DNA of 64,000 nucleotides from Sphingomonas sp. J315 (lineage in GTDB: Bacteria; Pseudomonadota; Alphaproteobacteria; Sphingomonadales; Sphingomonadaceae). Position numbers and translations under genes: made by a program. The first letter of the stretch is position 1. Every line of letters begins with the position of its first letter. The notes beneath the pieces are model-generated. The model was given only the letters and a program-made list of their open reading frames with translations. It searched no databases and was not told the origin of the DNA. Of this stretch, positions 55,530 to 64,000 are shown one piece after another. The stretch is taken from assembly GCF_024666595.1 (NCBI RefSeq), contig NZ_CP088296.1:3028501-3092500 (forward strand). Reading direction: 5' to 3'.

Positions 55530-55977
55530 TCGCCAGCCAGTCGGGTAGGGCACGATCAGGGGTGGCGGGTTTCGTTCGATCGAGCAAACGCTGCAAGGGC
55601 TGCAGACCATCGGATCTGGGTAGAGCGGGTACCCCTTAATGGCGGCACGGATAGCTTGCTAGCCGTTCCTCGAATACTTGCCACCCGGCATCTTCTGCTT
55701 CGCCTCGGTTGAACCAATGACCGCTTTAGGGTTCTCTGGTCTGCTGGTCGAATGACCGAGATTAGGGCGCAAAGCAGCCTGTTGCGCCGGTGCTGCCTGG
55801 CCGTGGATTGACGAGGGGCAGGTCTCGGGCTTTCCGCAACTGAGGCATTATTTATACCGAGAATGACCTCGTCCGCCCGAGCAGTTAGTACCGCTTCGCT
55901 CCGTTAGACTGATCTGTCGCGTCTGCATGGCAAGGTGGTGCCTGTAAGTTCTGCGTCCCGCGTGCGAGCATGTTCGT
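55530..55977. other. Gene-free junction between the glycan locus and the accessory patch
   Basis: About 450 bp with no convincing open frame or RNA. Short oppositely reading frames here have no ribosome site and no recognisable motif. No terminator-grade hairpin stands out after the sulfatase stop. The stretch probably marks the edge of the accessory region. Confidence 0.4.
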
Positions 55978-57186
55978 ATGTCTGTCACCCATCTCGGTGT
56001 CACCAACCACCGCCGCCAGAACCTTCGGTTCGGCATCCGCCAGGCTGATCGTCTCGCGCATCTGTACGTCATAGGCCAAACAGGGGTCGGCAAATCGGCA
56101 CTACTGGGGCAGCTTGCAGAGCAAGACGGAGGCGCACGCCGGGGCTTTGCGCTTATCGATCCGCATGGCGATCTTGCCGATGCGCTCGCCGCAAGATTGC
56201 GGCAGCGCGGCATCGACTTCATCTATCTCGACGCGGCGAACCCAAAGCAGCCGTACGGATACAATCCGCTGCGAATGGTTCGTGCCGACAAGGTCCCACT
56301 GGCGGCATCGGGTCTCCTTGAGACATTCAAGAAACTGTGGCCAGACGCATGGGGCGTGCGCATGGAGCACATCCTGCGCAACAGCCTGTTCACCCTACTC
56401 GAATGGCCCGACGCGACGCTCCCCGATATCCTCAAGCTTTATACCGACAAGGTCTTCCGGCAGAAGGCCGCGTCCAACGTCTCCAACCCGGTCGTGCGGG
56501 CATTCTGGAAATCAGAGTTCGCCCATTATCAGCCCCGCTTCGCAGCCGAAGCTCTGGCCCCAATCCAGAACAAGCTCGGCGCGCTGCTATCCGATCCAAT
56601 GTTGTACCGCGTACTGGTTGAGCCGGAGATTGACCTGCGGTTCCGCAGCATAATGGACCGCGGTCAAATCCTTCTTGTCAATCTCGCGAAGGGACGGATC
56701 GGCTCGGATAGCGCGGACACACTTGGTAGCCTCTTGGTTGCCACCCTCGGGCTGGCCGCGATGTCGCGTGCTGACCTCCCTGCCGAACGACGACAACCGT
56801 ACTTCATGTACGTCGATGAATTCCAGAATTTCACGACGCTCGCTTTTGCGTCGATGATGGCCGAGATGAGGAAATTCTGCTTCGGCCTCGTGCTCGCACA
56901 CCAGCACCTACACCAATTGGAGCCCGAAATCCGGCACGCTGTTCTCGGCAATGCTGGCTCTTTGATCTGCTTCCGCACCGGCATTGAGGACGCGGCGTTG
57001 TTCGCCAAGGAACTGGCACCTGCCTTCGACCCGCTAGATATCATCAACCTACCCAATCGCCGCTTCTACACCCGGCTCATGATAGACGGGGTGCCGAGCA
57101 TGCCGTTCAGCGCGGAGCTAGTTGAAATGGCTCACCCGGTTGCGCCTGTGCGAGCCGCCAGCCGGTCTGCCACTTCTCGACCCTGA
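55978..57186 (+). CDS. TraD/VirD4-like P-loop ATPase
   Basis: A 402-residue cytoplasmic ATPase. Walker A is HLYVIGQTGVGKSALLGQ (about residues 27-44), followed by ALIDPHGDLADALA. Walker B is PYFMYVDEFQNFTTLAFA (about 276-293), then QHLHQLEPEIRHAVLGNAGS as in the DUF87/TraD-TraG coupling-protein branch. No N-terminal membrane helices are present, so it resembles the soluble conjugation-linked ATPases of integrative elements rather than a full VirD4. No relaxase or type IV channel genes are nearby. The start ATG lacks a strong ribosome site. Confidence 0.75.
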   Translation: MSVTHLGVTNHRRQNLRFGIRQADRLAHLYVIGQTGVGKSALLGQLAEQDGGARRGFALIDPHGDLADALAARLRQRGIDFIYLDAANPKQPYGYNPLRMVRADKVPLAASGLLETFKKLWPDAWGVRMEHILRNSLFTLLEWPDATLPDILKLYTDKVFRQKAASNVSNPVVRAFWKSEFAHYQPRFAAEALAPIQNKLGALLSDPMLYRVLVEPEIDLRFRSIMDRGQILLVNLAKGRIGSDSADTLGSLLVATLGLAAMSRADLPAERRQPYFMYVDEFQNFTTLAFASMMAEMRKFCFGLVLAHQHLHQLEPEIRHAVLGNAGSLICFRTGIEDAALFAKELAPAFDPLDIINLPNRRFYTRLMIDGVPSMPFSAELVEMAHPVAPVRAASRSATSRP

Positions 57187-57637
57187 ACTCGAACGGGATG
57201 CGAATTGGCTGTCCGACATTCATCTGGGCCACCACGAAGCTGTAGCATTCGTCGGTGGGAACGCGGTGCCGCTTGGGCGGAATAGTGTGAAGCGTAAACG
57301 ACGCGACGACTCGAATCTTGCCCATGCCGTCGCCGAGCATAGCGTCCACGATGGTCGGATCGGCCACGCTGAACACGTTCGCACAATCGGTATTCGGGGA
57401 CAGTGTGCCTAGTCCCGACTTGTACCGCGCACTCATGAACCGACCCAGAATCGCTTGCTGTATCTGAAGCCGCTCGTTTTCTGTGAGCCCCGCAGGGCGC
57501 GGAGCTGTTTCCGGCTCCGGTCGCGAAATGGCTGCGCCAGAGTCATTTGATGTAAGTGCCGTGTCGGGCGCGGGCTTGCAGCCTGATAATGCCAGTCCAG
57601 CGACCACCATGCATTTAACCGTCAATCTGCGCTTCAT
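57107..57637 (-). CDS. Hypothetical lipoprotein
   Basis: A 176-residue protein starting at MKRRLTVKCMVVAGLALSGC, a clear lipoprotein signal with lipobox LSGC, after a GGAGGGG site. A Pro-rich linker is followed by a compact domain with TDCANVFSVADPTIVDAM, IRVVASFTLHTIPP and WQTGWRLAQAQPGEPF. I do not recognise the family. It overlaps the convergent ATPase gene by 80 bp and is followed upstream by another exported protein, so the two may work together. Confidence 0.65.
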   Translation of the reverse strand: MKRRLTVKCMVVAGLALSGCKPAPDTALTSNDSGAAISRPEPETAPRPAGLTENERLQIQQAILGRFMSARYKSGLGTLSPNTDCANVFSVADPTIVDAMLGDGMGKIRVVASFTLHTIPPKRHRVPTDECYSFVVAQMNVGQPIRIPFEFRVEKWQTGWRLAQAQPGEPFQLAPR

Positions 57638-57663
57638 TGCCCCCTCCACGCGAGCTGATTGAT

Positions 57664-58092
57664 TTAGCGGAACCGCGCTGTCAGCGCGGTCTTGAGGGCC
57701 TCGAGTCGCTGCTCCGCGCTTTTCTGCGAGGCGGTGCCCAGGTTTCCGTTCAGCGCGAGATTGATTGCTACTGTGCGCCCGTCAGGCCGGAGCGCCACGA
57801 CGACTGTTCGCTGCACATGGCGCCCGGTGAGGGCGGCACCCATGCCGTCCACGCTGTCGGTGAGCGTGACTGCGTTGCGCTCACTGTCCGTGCCCGACAC
57901 GCGATATCCGAGTGATTTCCCCACTTCGCTCGCAGCAGGGATGAAGTCGGGAGCGCGGCGAGGAAGCTGGAAGGTAGTGTTCGTTGCGTACGACTTGGGC
58001 GGCGAAAGCCCACCGATGCCAACGCATGCGGCCAACGCCAAAGAAAGCGCCGCCGATGTCGCACTACGAACCAGCGATGTGAATTGAACCAT
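57664..58092 (-). CDS. Hypothetical lipoprotein
   Basis: A 142-residue exported protein. ATG at 58092 follows GGGAGAG; the signal MVQFTSLVRSATSAALSLAL ends in the lipobox LAAC. The mature part has TFQLPRRAPDFIPAASEVG, LGYRVSGTDSERNAVTLTD and VVALRPDGRTVAINLALNGN, a small alpha/beta pattern. No family is recognised. It forms a two-gene minus-strand unit with the lipoprotein at 57107 and reads divergently from the small XRE regulator. Confidence 0.62.
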   Translation of the reverse strand: MVQFTSLVRSATSAALSLALAACVGIGGLSPPKSYATNTTFQLPRRAPDFIPAASEVGKSLGYRVSGTDSERNAVTLTDSVDGMGAALTGRHVQRTVVVALRPDGRTVAINLALNGNLGTASQKSAEQRLEALKTALTARFR

Positions 58093-58152
58093 TTGAGCTC
58101 TCCCCAAACCTCACCCAGGGAGCACCTACCTAAAAATAGGGAGAAATACCAT

Positions 58153-58182
58153 AGGGAGTTTTGCACTATCGTAAAACTCCCT
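58153..58182. promoter_or_regulatory. Operator-like inverted repeat in the lipoprotein/XRE gap
   Basis: AGGGAGTTTT and AAAACTCCCT form a perfect 10-bp inverted repeat with a 10-nt spacer, 18 bp before the XRE gene. A related half (TAGGGAGA) lies just upstream near 58135. It is probably the operator of the adjacent XRE regulator and may act on both divergent units. Confidence 0.6.
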
Positions 58183-58199
58183 GCCACTCGGCGTAGGCT

Positions 58200-58442
58200 A
58201 TGCCGCGCCCTCGCAAATCCGCATTCGATCCGCCGTATATCGTGATCATCGATCGGCTGATTGCCCGGCGCAAGGAACTGGCAATGTCGCAGGTGGACCT
58301 AGCGCAGGCATATGGCGAGGATCAGAGTTTCATTAGTCGCGTGGAGCGGCGGCAGCGCCGGATCGACGTATGGGAATTTGTGCGCCTGTGTCGGTTGCTA
58401 AAGGTTGAACCCGGCGATGTGCTCGCTGATATCGACGGATAA
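58200..58442 (+). CDS. Small XRE-family regulator
   Basis: An 80-residue single-domain helix-turn-helix protein: IIDRLIARRKELAMSQVDLA, AYGEDQSFISRVERRQRRID and VWEFVRLCRLLKVEPGDVLAD. This is the lambda-repressor-like fold with almost no extra sequence, as seen in restriction-modification controllers and mobile-element repressors. It lies directly behind a palindromic operator, so autoregulation is likely. No restriction-modification genes are adjacent in this window. Confidence 0.85.
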   Translation: MPRPRKSAFDPPYIVIIDRLIARRKELAMSQVDLAQAYGEDQSFISRVERRQRRIDVWEFVRLCRLLKVEPGDVLADIDG

Positions 58443-58593
58443 TTGGCACTCCCGCTGACGAACGTAATCTGCGACTGCGAAGACCACGGGTCGAACGAGC
58501 CCTGCTCATTCTGGGAAATGTGTTCGAGCCGCGCGTGGTCTGCTTCCTCCGAGCGGAATAGAAAAGCAGCCGGCATGTGCCGGCTGCGAAAGA

Positions 58594-59463
58594 TCAGAAT
58601 GGTAGCTGCTTCTCGTGCAGGTAGGTCACGGCGGCAGTCGAGAGGCTCGCGGCGGTGAAAATCGCGCGGGAGTCGCTCCGCAGGATTTTTAGCCACGACG
58701 CGACATATGCGGCATGATCCGGGCGCGGATCGTTGGTTACGCCCAGATCTGCGCACAGAAACGCCGCCCCAATCTCCGCGACCAGCTCCTCGGCTGCGTA
58801 TGCCGCGTCGCCGAACCGCTCGCCGAATGTTCGATTAAGCCGATGCTCCGCACCGGTCCAGTGGACCAGCTCGTGGAGTAGGGTCGAATAGTAGCATTCG
58901 GTGGGACTAGAGGTCGGCGTGCCGACGAACCGCCCTTTGTCCGGGATCGCGATATAGTCGCTGCCCGGATCGAAATAGGCGCGTGTGCCGCCATGCTCGA
59001 TCCGCGCGTTGGTCAGCCGGATGAACAGGTCGACCTCGTCGAGCGTCTCGGCTGCCGGAACGGTTGTAACGTCTGGATACCCGCCCTCGACCTGCTCCAG
59101 GTTGAACACGATCGAGGAGCGCATGACGAAGCCAGAACGGCGCTCGTCATCCTCTGTCCGTTCGTTCGGCTTGTAGAAGATGATGGGTGCGCCGCGCTGC
59201 CCCTTGCGGACCTGCGCGCCGCGCGTTGCCCACTGACGGTATGTTGCCCAGTGCGGCGAACCATATCCCCGGAGCATCTGCTCGGCCCAGAGGCCGACGA
59301 CATTCCCACCAGAGTAGGGCTTGCCACTGACCGCGTTCACCGGGCGGCTGCTGCCGTCGCCATGCCAAGGCATGACGAAGGGGCCTGCGCCTTGCTCGAT
59401 CGCCTCGATGATCCGCGCCGTGATGGTTTCATACGCCGAAGGCGTTCGTGAAGTGCGTGCCAT
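58594..59463 (-). CDS. ardC: ArdC-type antirestriction / ssDNA-binding metallopeptidase-like protein
   Basis: A 289-residue protein. The N-terminal ArdC domain has YETITARIIEAIEQGAGPFV, PYSGGNVVGLW, WATYRQWATRGAQVRKGQRG and PIIFYK. The C-terminal MPTase-like domain carries the zinc site HELVHWTGAEHRL and the downstream Glu in YAAEELVAEIGAAFLCADLG. ArdC proteins travel on plasmids and conjugative islands, where they protect incoming DNA from restriction. With the ParB-like and TraD-like genes it marks this patch as a mobile-element remnant. Confidence 0.9.
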   Translation of the reverse strand: MARTSRTPSAYETITARIIEAIEQGAGPFVMPWHGDGSSRPVNAVSGKPYSGGNVVGLWAEQMLRGYGSPHWATYRQWATRGAQVRKGQRGAPIIFYKPNERTEDDERRSGFVMRSSIVFNLEQVEGGYPDVTTVPAAETLDEVDLFIRLTNARIEHGGTRAYFDPGSDYIAIPDKGRFVGTPTSSPTECYYSTLLHELVHWTGAEHRLNRTFGERFGDAAYAAEELVAEIGAAFLCADLGVTNDPRPDHAAYVASWLKILRSDSRAIFTAASLSTAAVTYLHEKQLPF

Positions 59464-59485
59464 GTATGTGTCTCCCGTTCTTCCG

Positions 59486-59516
59486 GGAGCGCCCCACCAC
59501 CGTGGTGCGGCGCTCC
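59486..59516. terminator. GC-rich hairpin between the ParB-like and ArdC genes
   Basis: GGAGCGCCCCACCAC and its reverse complement (14 of 15 positions paired) are separated by one base, 23 bp upstream of the ArdC start and 151 bp after the ParB-like stop. It could be a terminator or attenuator for the minus-strand unit, or an operator. No T-tract. Confidence 0.45.
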
Positions 59517-59666
59517 CCGGAGCGCGGGAGCCGAAGGTCTAGTATCGCGGAGACAGACGCGCCGCACACGGCGGCACTTTGATTAACGCGTTGGCATTGC
59601 CGGACGTTGGGGAGTTGAGGGACTTGGGGGATGTGAAGGGAGCGGGGTGGCCGCTCCCTTCGATAG

Positions 59667-61319
59667 TCACTCTGCCGATGCGGGTGGGGTGTAGCTCCCT
59701 TGCGGGAACTTGAGCCATCGCGGAACCCAGCCTTCGACCTTCTGCCGTCCGTTTCGGCCTTCGAGGCAGTCGCGGATGATGGCCTTCTGGAGTTTGAGCG
59801 TGGTGCCTGCATTCGCGCGGCGGGCTTCCCCGCCTGCCACTTCCTCGACCATCGCCTCGACCACAGCGCGATTGCGCAACAGGTCGAAGAAGGCACCGTC
59901 CGGCTGCCAGTCTCCCGAAAGGTCGATTGCAATATGTGCGCCGAGAACGTCGATCAGTTCATGTCCAGCCTCCAGGCTCTCGGCCATCGCCGCGGTCGCG
60001 AGCTGAAGTACGGCATCGTCGGTCAGCACCGTGAGCGCGGAGAATGTCGCGGCCAGTTCCCCGTATCGGCCGCATCCGATCACGCTTTCGCCATCGTCCT
60101 CCCCCAACAGCGAACACGCGTCGCTGAGCGCACGGCGAACCTGCTCTGAAGCGGGAGCCTCCGCCACGCTCTGTGCGATCTCCGCCTTGCGGGTCTGGAG
60201 CGGATCGGCCTCGACCTTCCACAGGCCCGACCCGCACACCATGTGCGCGACGATGAGCCGGAGGGTGAGGTCGGGCCGTTTGACCAACTCGGCCCTAATC
60301 ACGGCGTGACGGTGGAGATCGACATAGTTGCGCAGCGGGGCGGAGAGTTCGGGGCGCTCCGCTGGACTTCCCTTTTCTCGGTCGGCGCGCTCTGCCTTGC
60401 GGGGCTTCCAGCCTTCGTGCGTCTCGACCTCACCCGAACGCGAGACCATGATGTACACGCCGCCGCCCTCGCTCTGGTCCGCGCGCACATATTCCCACCG
60501 CTCGAAATATGACGTTTCGGGCAGGACATGCACGCTCTCCCAGCCCTGCTCGCGGTATGCGGCTGCCAGCGCATCGACTGCGCGCGTCTGATGCTCCCAG
60601 AACAGTTCGCTATCGGCGAAGTAGCGGTCGTCGCCGAACAGGTCGGAGATGATATCGCCGGGATAGGTGTCGAGCGGGAAGATCGCCGACTTGGTCGGGA
60701 TCGACTGCCCGCCGCATAGCCAGTGCCTAAGGTTGCTTCCGATAGGGGCGCGGCCATCCGGGTCACGCCAGAGGGAGAGCCATTCTTGCTGGCGAGCGCG
60801 GGAGGCGAGGGTGAGGTGACGCACGGTTGCAGGGTCGATCTCTCCCTTGCGATAAAGGGAGCGGATGGCGGGCAGAAGGTTCCCGAGCGCCAGAACCCGC
60901 TTCACCTGCTGCCCGGTGATGCCGAAGGTGAGCGCGATGTCCTCGACGCTTCTCCCGGCTTTCACGAGCCGGACGAAGCTCATCCATTGGCTCACTTCGT
61001 CCGCGTCCTGCCGGGCGACGTTTTCAATGAGGGATGCCTCAAGCGCGTCGGCATCATCGCCCTCGTCAAGGATCGCGCACGGCAGGGCTCCGAGGGGTAA
61101 GCCCTCGGCAGCGAGTGCCCGTGCCGCGAAAAAGCGACGGCGACCGGCGACGATCTCGAACGTCTTCTCGCTGCCATTGGGGCGTACCAGAAGCGGGACT
61201 AGGATGCCCCTCGCTCGCACCAAGGGCAGGAGGTCGGAGACATCGGGTGCCTTCGCGCCATATCGCATGTTGAGCTTCGACACTGACAACTGGTCGAGAT
61301 TGAGATGGGTCAGTTCCAT
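59667..61319 (-). CDS. ParB/RepB-like nuclease-domain protein, plasmid/ICE type
   Basis: A 550-residue protein. The N-terminal ParB/Srx domain has LVRARGILVPLLVRPNG, FEIVAGRRRFFAARAL and LEASLIENVARQDADEVSQ. Next is a helix-turn-helix (RSVEDIALTFGITGQQVKRVLALG), and a long C-terminal part of unknown fold rich in charged helices. Such long ParB proteins are carried by conjugative elements, where they regulate or partition the element; no ParA is seen nearby. ATG at 61319 follows GGAGTGA. It reads in the same direction as the ArdC gene. Confidence 0.87.
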   Translation of the reverse strand: MELTHLNLDQLSVSKLNMRYGAKAPDVSDLLPLVRARGILVPLLVRPNGSEKTFEIVAGRRRFFAARALAAEGLPLGALPCAILDEGDDADALEASLIENVARQDADEVSQWMSFVRLVKAGRSVEDIALTFGITGQQVKRVLALGNLLPAIRSLYRKGEIDPATVRHLTLASRARQQEWLSLWRDPDGRAPIGSNLRHWLCGGQSIPTKSAIFPLDTYPGDIISDLFGDDRYFADSELFWEHQTRAVDALAAAYREQGWESVHVLPETSYFERWEYVRADQSEGGGVYIMVSRSGEVETHEGWKPRKAERADREKGSPAERPELSAPLRNYVDLHRHAVIRAELVKRPDLTLRLIVAHMVCGSGLWKVEADPLQTRKAEIAQSVAEAPASEQVRRALSDACSLLGEDDGESVIGCGRYGELAATFSALTVLTDDAVLQLATAAMAESLEAGHELIDVLGAHIAIDLSGDWQPDGAFFDLLRNRAVVEAMVEEVAGGEARRANAGTTLKLQKAIIRDCLEGRNGRQKVEGWVPRWLKFPQGSYTPPASAE

Positions 61320-61760
61320 TGCAGTCACTCCTAGATGCGCACCGACCCGGAAGGGGTGGGCGGCAAGAGCGACTGGAAAGGCGGGGCGCGGCAGCTTGCA
61401 CCCGCAGGGCCGGAACGAATGTGGAGGACCGAGGGCGGAGCCCTCGGTTGCTGGCTGCGGCGCTTCGCCTAACGAGGCTTGTCGATCAACCCCTTCGGGT
61501 GGAGCGCTTTAGCAGAGCATTCCTGACCTCATCTACGAGGGGCGTATGATGAAGCGGAAGCTGCCCCATCGCTTGCAAACATCAAGCTGCGGTCTTGAGG
61601 CTCGCAGGCGCGAATGCCACCCCCGAGCAGAGCTAGACTCGCAAAAAACGACAGCATATGGTAATCTCGATACGATTATACCAGCCAGGTATCCACCGAT
61701 AGGGCTTGCCACGGTCGCAATATGTTCAACCTAGAAAAGATAAAGATTAACTACGAGATT
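61320..61760. other. Gene-free stretch between the ParB-like gene and IS copy 2
   Basis: About 440 bp. The first half is GC-rich and has no convincing frame; the last 150 bp are markedly more AT-rich (for example TAAAGATTAACTACGAGATT just before the IS). I see no operon promoter, repeat or RNA here. The abrupt drop in GC next to the IS suggests a junction formed by IS activity. Confidence 0.4.
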
Positions 61761-62603
61761 CTAGGGTCGGGACTCATAACCACCATGTGACGGCTGCGGC
61801 GAGGTAGATGGCGCTGAGGAAGTTGGTGGCGAGCTTGTCGTAGCGGGTGGCGATGCGGCGATAATCCTTGAGGCGGCAGAACATGCGCTCGACGGCGTTG
61901 CGGCCCTTGTAGAGCGTCTTGGAGAAGCAGCTTTTCCAGCGGCGGTTCGTCTTGGAGGGGATGTTCGGAACGGCACCCTGCCGCTCGATCAGGTCGCGGA
62001 TCGCATTGCTGTCGTAAGCCTTGTCCGCGAGCACGATGGTGCGCGGCGCGAGATCATCGAGCAACACATCGGCTGCGCGGCAGTCGGCGACCTGGCCACC
62101 GGTCAGCAGGAAGCGGAGCGGCCGACCTTCGCCGTCGGTGAGCGCGTGGAGCTTGCTGTTGCGGCCGCCCCGGCTGATCCCGATCGCCTGGACGAGCGCC
62201 CCCCTTTTCCACCGCCCGCGGAGCGGTGCGCCTTCATATGCGTGCTGTCGATCAGGACCTCGGCGGGCGGCCCGCCTGCTGCCGCGAGCGTGACGAACAG
62301 CTCCTGCCACACACCCTTTGCCGCCCAGCGCACGAACCGGTTGTAGAGCGTCTTCCTCGGCCCGTAGCAGGCCGGCGCGTCGACCCAGCGCCCGCCCGAC
62401 TTCACCACATGAATGATGCCGCTGATCACCCGCCGATCATCGACCCGCGCCACACCGCGCACCTTGTCCGGCAGCAGCGGACGCAGCCGCTCGAACTGGG
62501 CTTCACTCAACCAAAACTCGCTCAAATCCACGCTCCTGCTGGCGCAGCGCATGAATCACATCCCAGCCGCCAAGGGAATCCCGTTTATGGGTCCCGACCC
62601 TAG
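61761..62603. mobile_element. IS5-family insertion sequence, copy 2
   Basis: The same 835-bp element as copy 1 (here 61765-62599), with the same inverted repeats, CTAG flanks and orientation. By eye the two copies appear identical, so they moved or recombined recently. Left of it is the accessory patch; right of it the Rhs coding frame begins at once, so this copy has cut off that gene's 5' end. Confidence 0.93.
61774..62552 (-). CDS. IS5-family DDE transposase, copy 2 (OrfA/OrfB)
   Basis: Same two overlapping frames as copy 1: frame A from 62552 to 62103 with LSEAQFERLRPLLPDK and VLIDSTHMKAH; frame B from 62310 to 61774 with VLADKAYDSNAIR and RNAVERMFCRLKDYRR. The A4G6 slippery run is at 62199-62208 (complement). 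Its identity to copy 1, including the frame break, argues that the -1 shift is part of the element's normal expression. Confidence 0.88.
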
Positions 62604-64000
62604 CCAGACCACGACGGTGGTGTCCGATCTGACGAAGATGCGACCGACATCCGTCACGAACGGCGCGAGCAAGACGACCAGCTACACCTATGATGGCAAT
62701 GGTCGCCTGACCCGCGTTACCAACCCGGAAGGCGATTATGTCGAGTACACACTGGACGGTCGAGGCAATGCGACCACGGTGACCCAGAAAGCGAAGCCGG
62801 GTTCGGGCCTGTCGGATATCGTCACGTCGGCAAGCTATGCTTCGACATGCAGCAACCCCGTGACCTGCAACCTGCCGACCAGTACGACCGACGCACGCGG
62901 CAAGGTGACCGATTACACCTATGATTCGACGCATGGCGGCGTGTTGACTGTTACCGGCCCTGCACCGGGCGGGTCCGGTACGCGCCCGCAGACGCGCTAT
63001 ACCTATTCTCTGACCAATGGCGAATATCTGCTGACAGAGGTCTCGACCTGCCGCACCAACACCGCACCGGGATGCGTAGGCACCCCCGACGAGAGCAAGA
63101 CTACGATCGCCTATAATGCTAATCGCAACGTCACCAGCGTGACGCGCGGCGCGGGTGACAACTCGCTGACGGCGGTGACGGCGGCGACCTATAGTCCGCT
63201 GGGCGACGTGCTGACCGTCGATGGTCCGTTGTCGGGGACGGCGGACACAACCACCTTCCGCTATGATGCGGCGCGACGGGCGGTCGGTTCGATTTCGGCA
63301 GACCCCGATGGCGGCGGTTCGCTCAAGCGCCGGGCGTTGAAGCTCGTGCGCGATATTGCAGGCCGCGTCACCGAAACCGCACGCGGCACCGTGACGGGGA
63401 CGGATGATACGGCATGGGCCGCATTCAGCACGGCGGAGAAGCTGACGACCAGTTGGGATGGTGGTCGCAAGACGAAGGATGTGCTGTCGGCGTCGAGCAC
63501 CGATTATGCGGTCACGCAATATGGCTATGACGCGGTGGGCCGTCTGGAATGCACGACGCAGCGGATGAACAGCGCGACCTGGGGGTCGTTGCCGGGGACG
63601 TGTACGCTCGGCACGACCGGTTCGCACGGTCCCGACCGGATCGCGAAGACGAGCTATGACGCGGCGGGTCGGGTCAGCAAGGTGCAGACCGGCTATGGCA
63701 CGGGCGCGGAAGCGGACGAGGTGACCGTCGCCTATACCGACAATGGTCAGACGTTCACGGCCATCGATGGCGAAGGTAACAAGACGACCTATGAATATGA
63801 CGGTCACGATCGCCTCAAGAAGACCCGCTATCCCGACCCGTCGAGCGCGGGAACCAGTTCCACGACCGACTATGAGGAACTGACCTATGATGCCGGGTCG
63901 AACGTCACCAGCCGACGGCTGCGAGACGGCAACAGCATCGGCTACAGCTATGACGATCTGAGCCGGGTGACAGCGAAGGATTTGCCGTCGAGCGAGCCGG
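62602..64000 (+). CDS. Rhs/YD-repeat protein, 5' end cut by IS, runs off the window
   Basis: An uninterrupted plus-strand frame of 466 codons from the IS border to the window end, with no stop. It shows YD/Rhs repeats throughout: YTYDGNGRLTRVTNPEGD, VEYTLDGRGNATTVTQ, FRYDAARRAVGSISADPDG, YGYDAVGRLE, TSYDAAGRVSKVQTGYG, TYEYDGHDRLKKTRYPDP and YSYDDLSRVTAKDL. Rhs proteins form large shells around toxic C-terminal domains delivered to rivals or stay surface-bound. The N-terminus is missing: the frame starts at the right IS repeat, where ATG at 62587-62589 happens to be in frame. The C-terminal toxin, if any, lies outside the window. Confidence 0.9.

Noticed and set aside
5173..62603. Composite transposon formed by the two IS5 copies
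   Set aside because: The segment holds pho/pst, glmU and glmS, which are core chromosomal genes, and no target duplication of the whole unit can be shown because CTAG flanks each IS copy by itself.
62503..63807. 434-codon minus-strand frame covering IS end and Rhs repeats
   Set aside because: Opposite strand has clear YD repeats; the antisense frame lacks any start signal or motif.
1..64000. CRISPR array or rRNA operon
   Set aside because: No regularly spaced direct repeats and no rRNA-like sequence were seen anywhere in the window.

Overview
The window looks like chromosome from a GC-rich alphaproteobacterium of the Sphingomonadaceae (Sphingomonas type). This rests on family recognition and gene order, not on a search. 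The pointers are a complete pho/pst cluster with the alphaproteobacterial long PstA, the PqqD/HprK-like/nucleotidyltransferase trio typical of sphingomonads, TonB receptors without SusD partners, and De Ley-Doudoroff sugar oxidation genes.

Left part (1-24.3 kb), mostly core genes: a SleB-type cell wall hydrolase running off the left edge, cysK with an MFS exporter, a stress-type flavin-binding protein, an IS5-family insertion sequence, an SDR enzyme, then phoR-pstS-pstC-pstA-pstB-phoU-phoB on the minus strand. After that come a small Tat-exported protein with the PqqD/HprK-A/nucleotidyltransferase trio, gph, glmU, a ribbon-helix-helix/VapC toxin-antitoxin pair and glmS. From 24.4 to 29.3 kb lie an amidohydrolase, a DUF1080 protein, tRNA-Gly(CCC), a tRNA-Gly(UCC) half, and one orphan gene in an atypical patch.

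Middle part (29.5-55.5 kb): a polysaccharide utilisation locus. It holds five Cys-type S1 sulfatases, a formylglycine-generating enzyme to activate them, two GH43-like proteins, two clan GH-A hydrolases and a TonB receptor. It also holds an intracellular oxidative route: Gfo/Idh dehydrogenase, SMP-30 lactonase, IlvD/Edd sugar-acid dehydratase, DgoK and DgoA, plus an aldose 1-epimerase, an SSS symporter and a FadR-type GntR regulator. The enzyme set best fits D-galactose oxidation to pyruvate and glyceraldehyde 3-phosphate, so the substrate is inferred to be a sulfated galactose-containing glycan. An AT-rich 16-bp element recurs once in front of every transcription unit of this locus, which suggests one regulon.

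Right part (55.5-64 kb): an accessory patch with a TraD/VirD4-like ATPase, two lipoproteins, a small XRE regulator with a palindromic operator, an ArdC antirestriction protein and a ParB-like protein. A second, apparently identical IS5-family copy follows, abutting a 5'-less Rhs/YD-repeat gene that runs off the right edge.

Caution for users: at least 15 single-base frameshifts, most in or beside G/C runs, break otherwise intact genes, including glmU, glmS, pstA and phoR. They look like assembly indels rather than biology, and the genes are annotated here as single repaired units.
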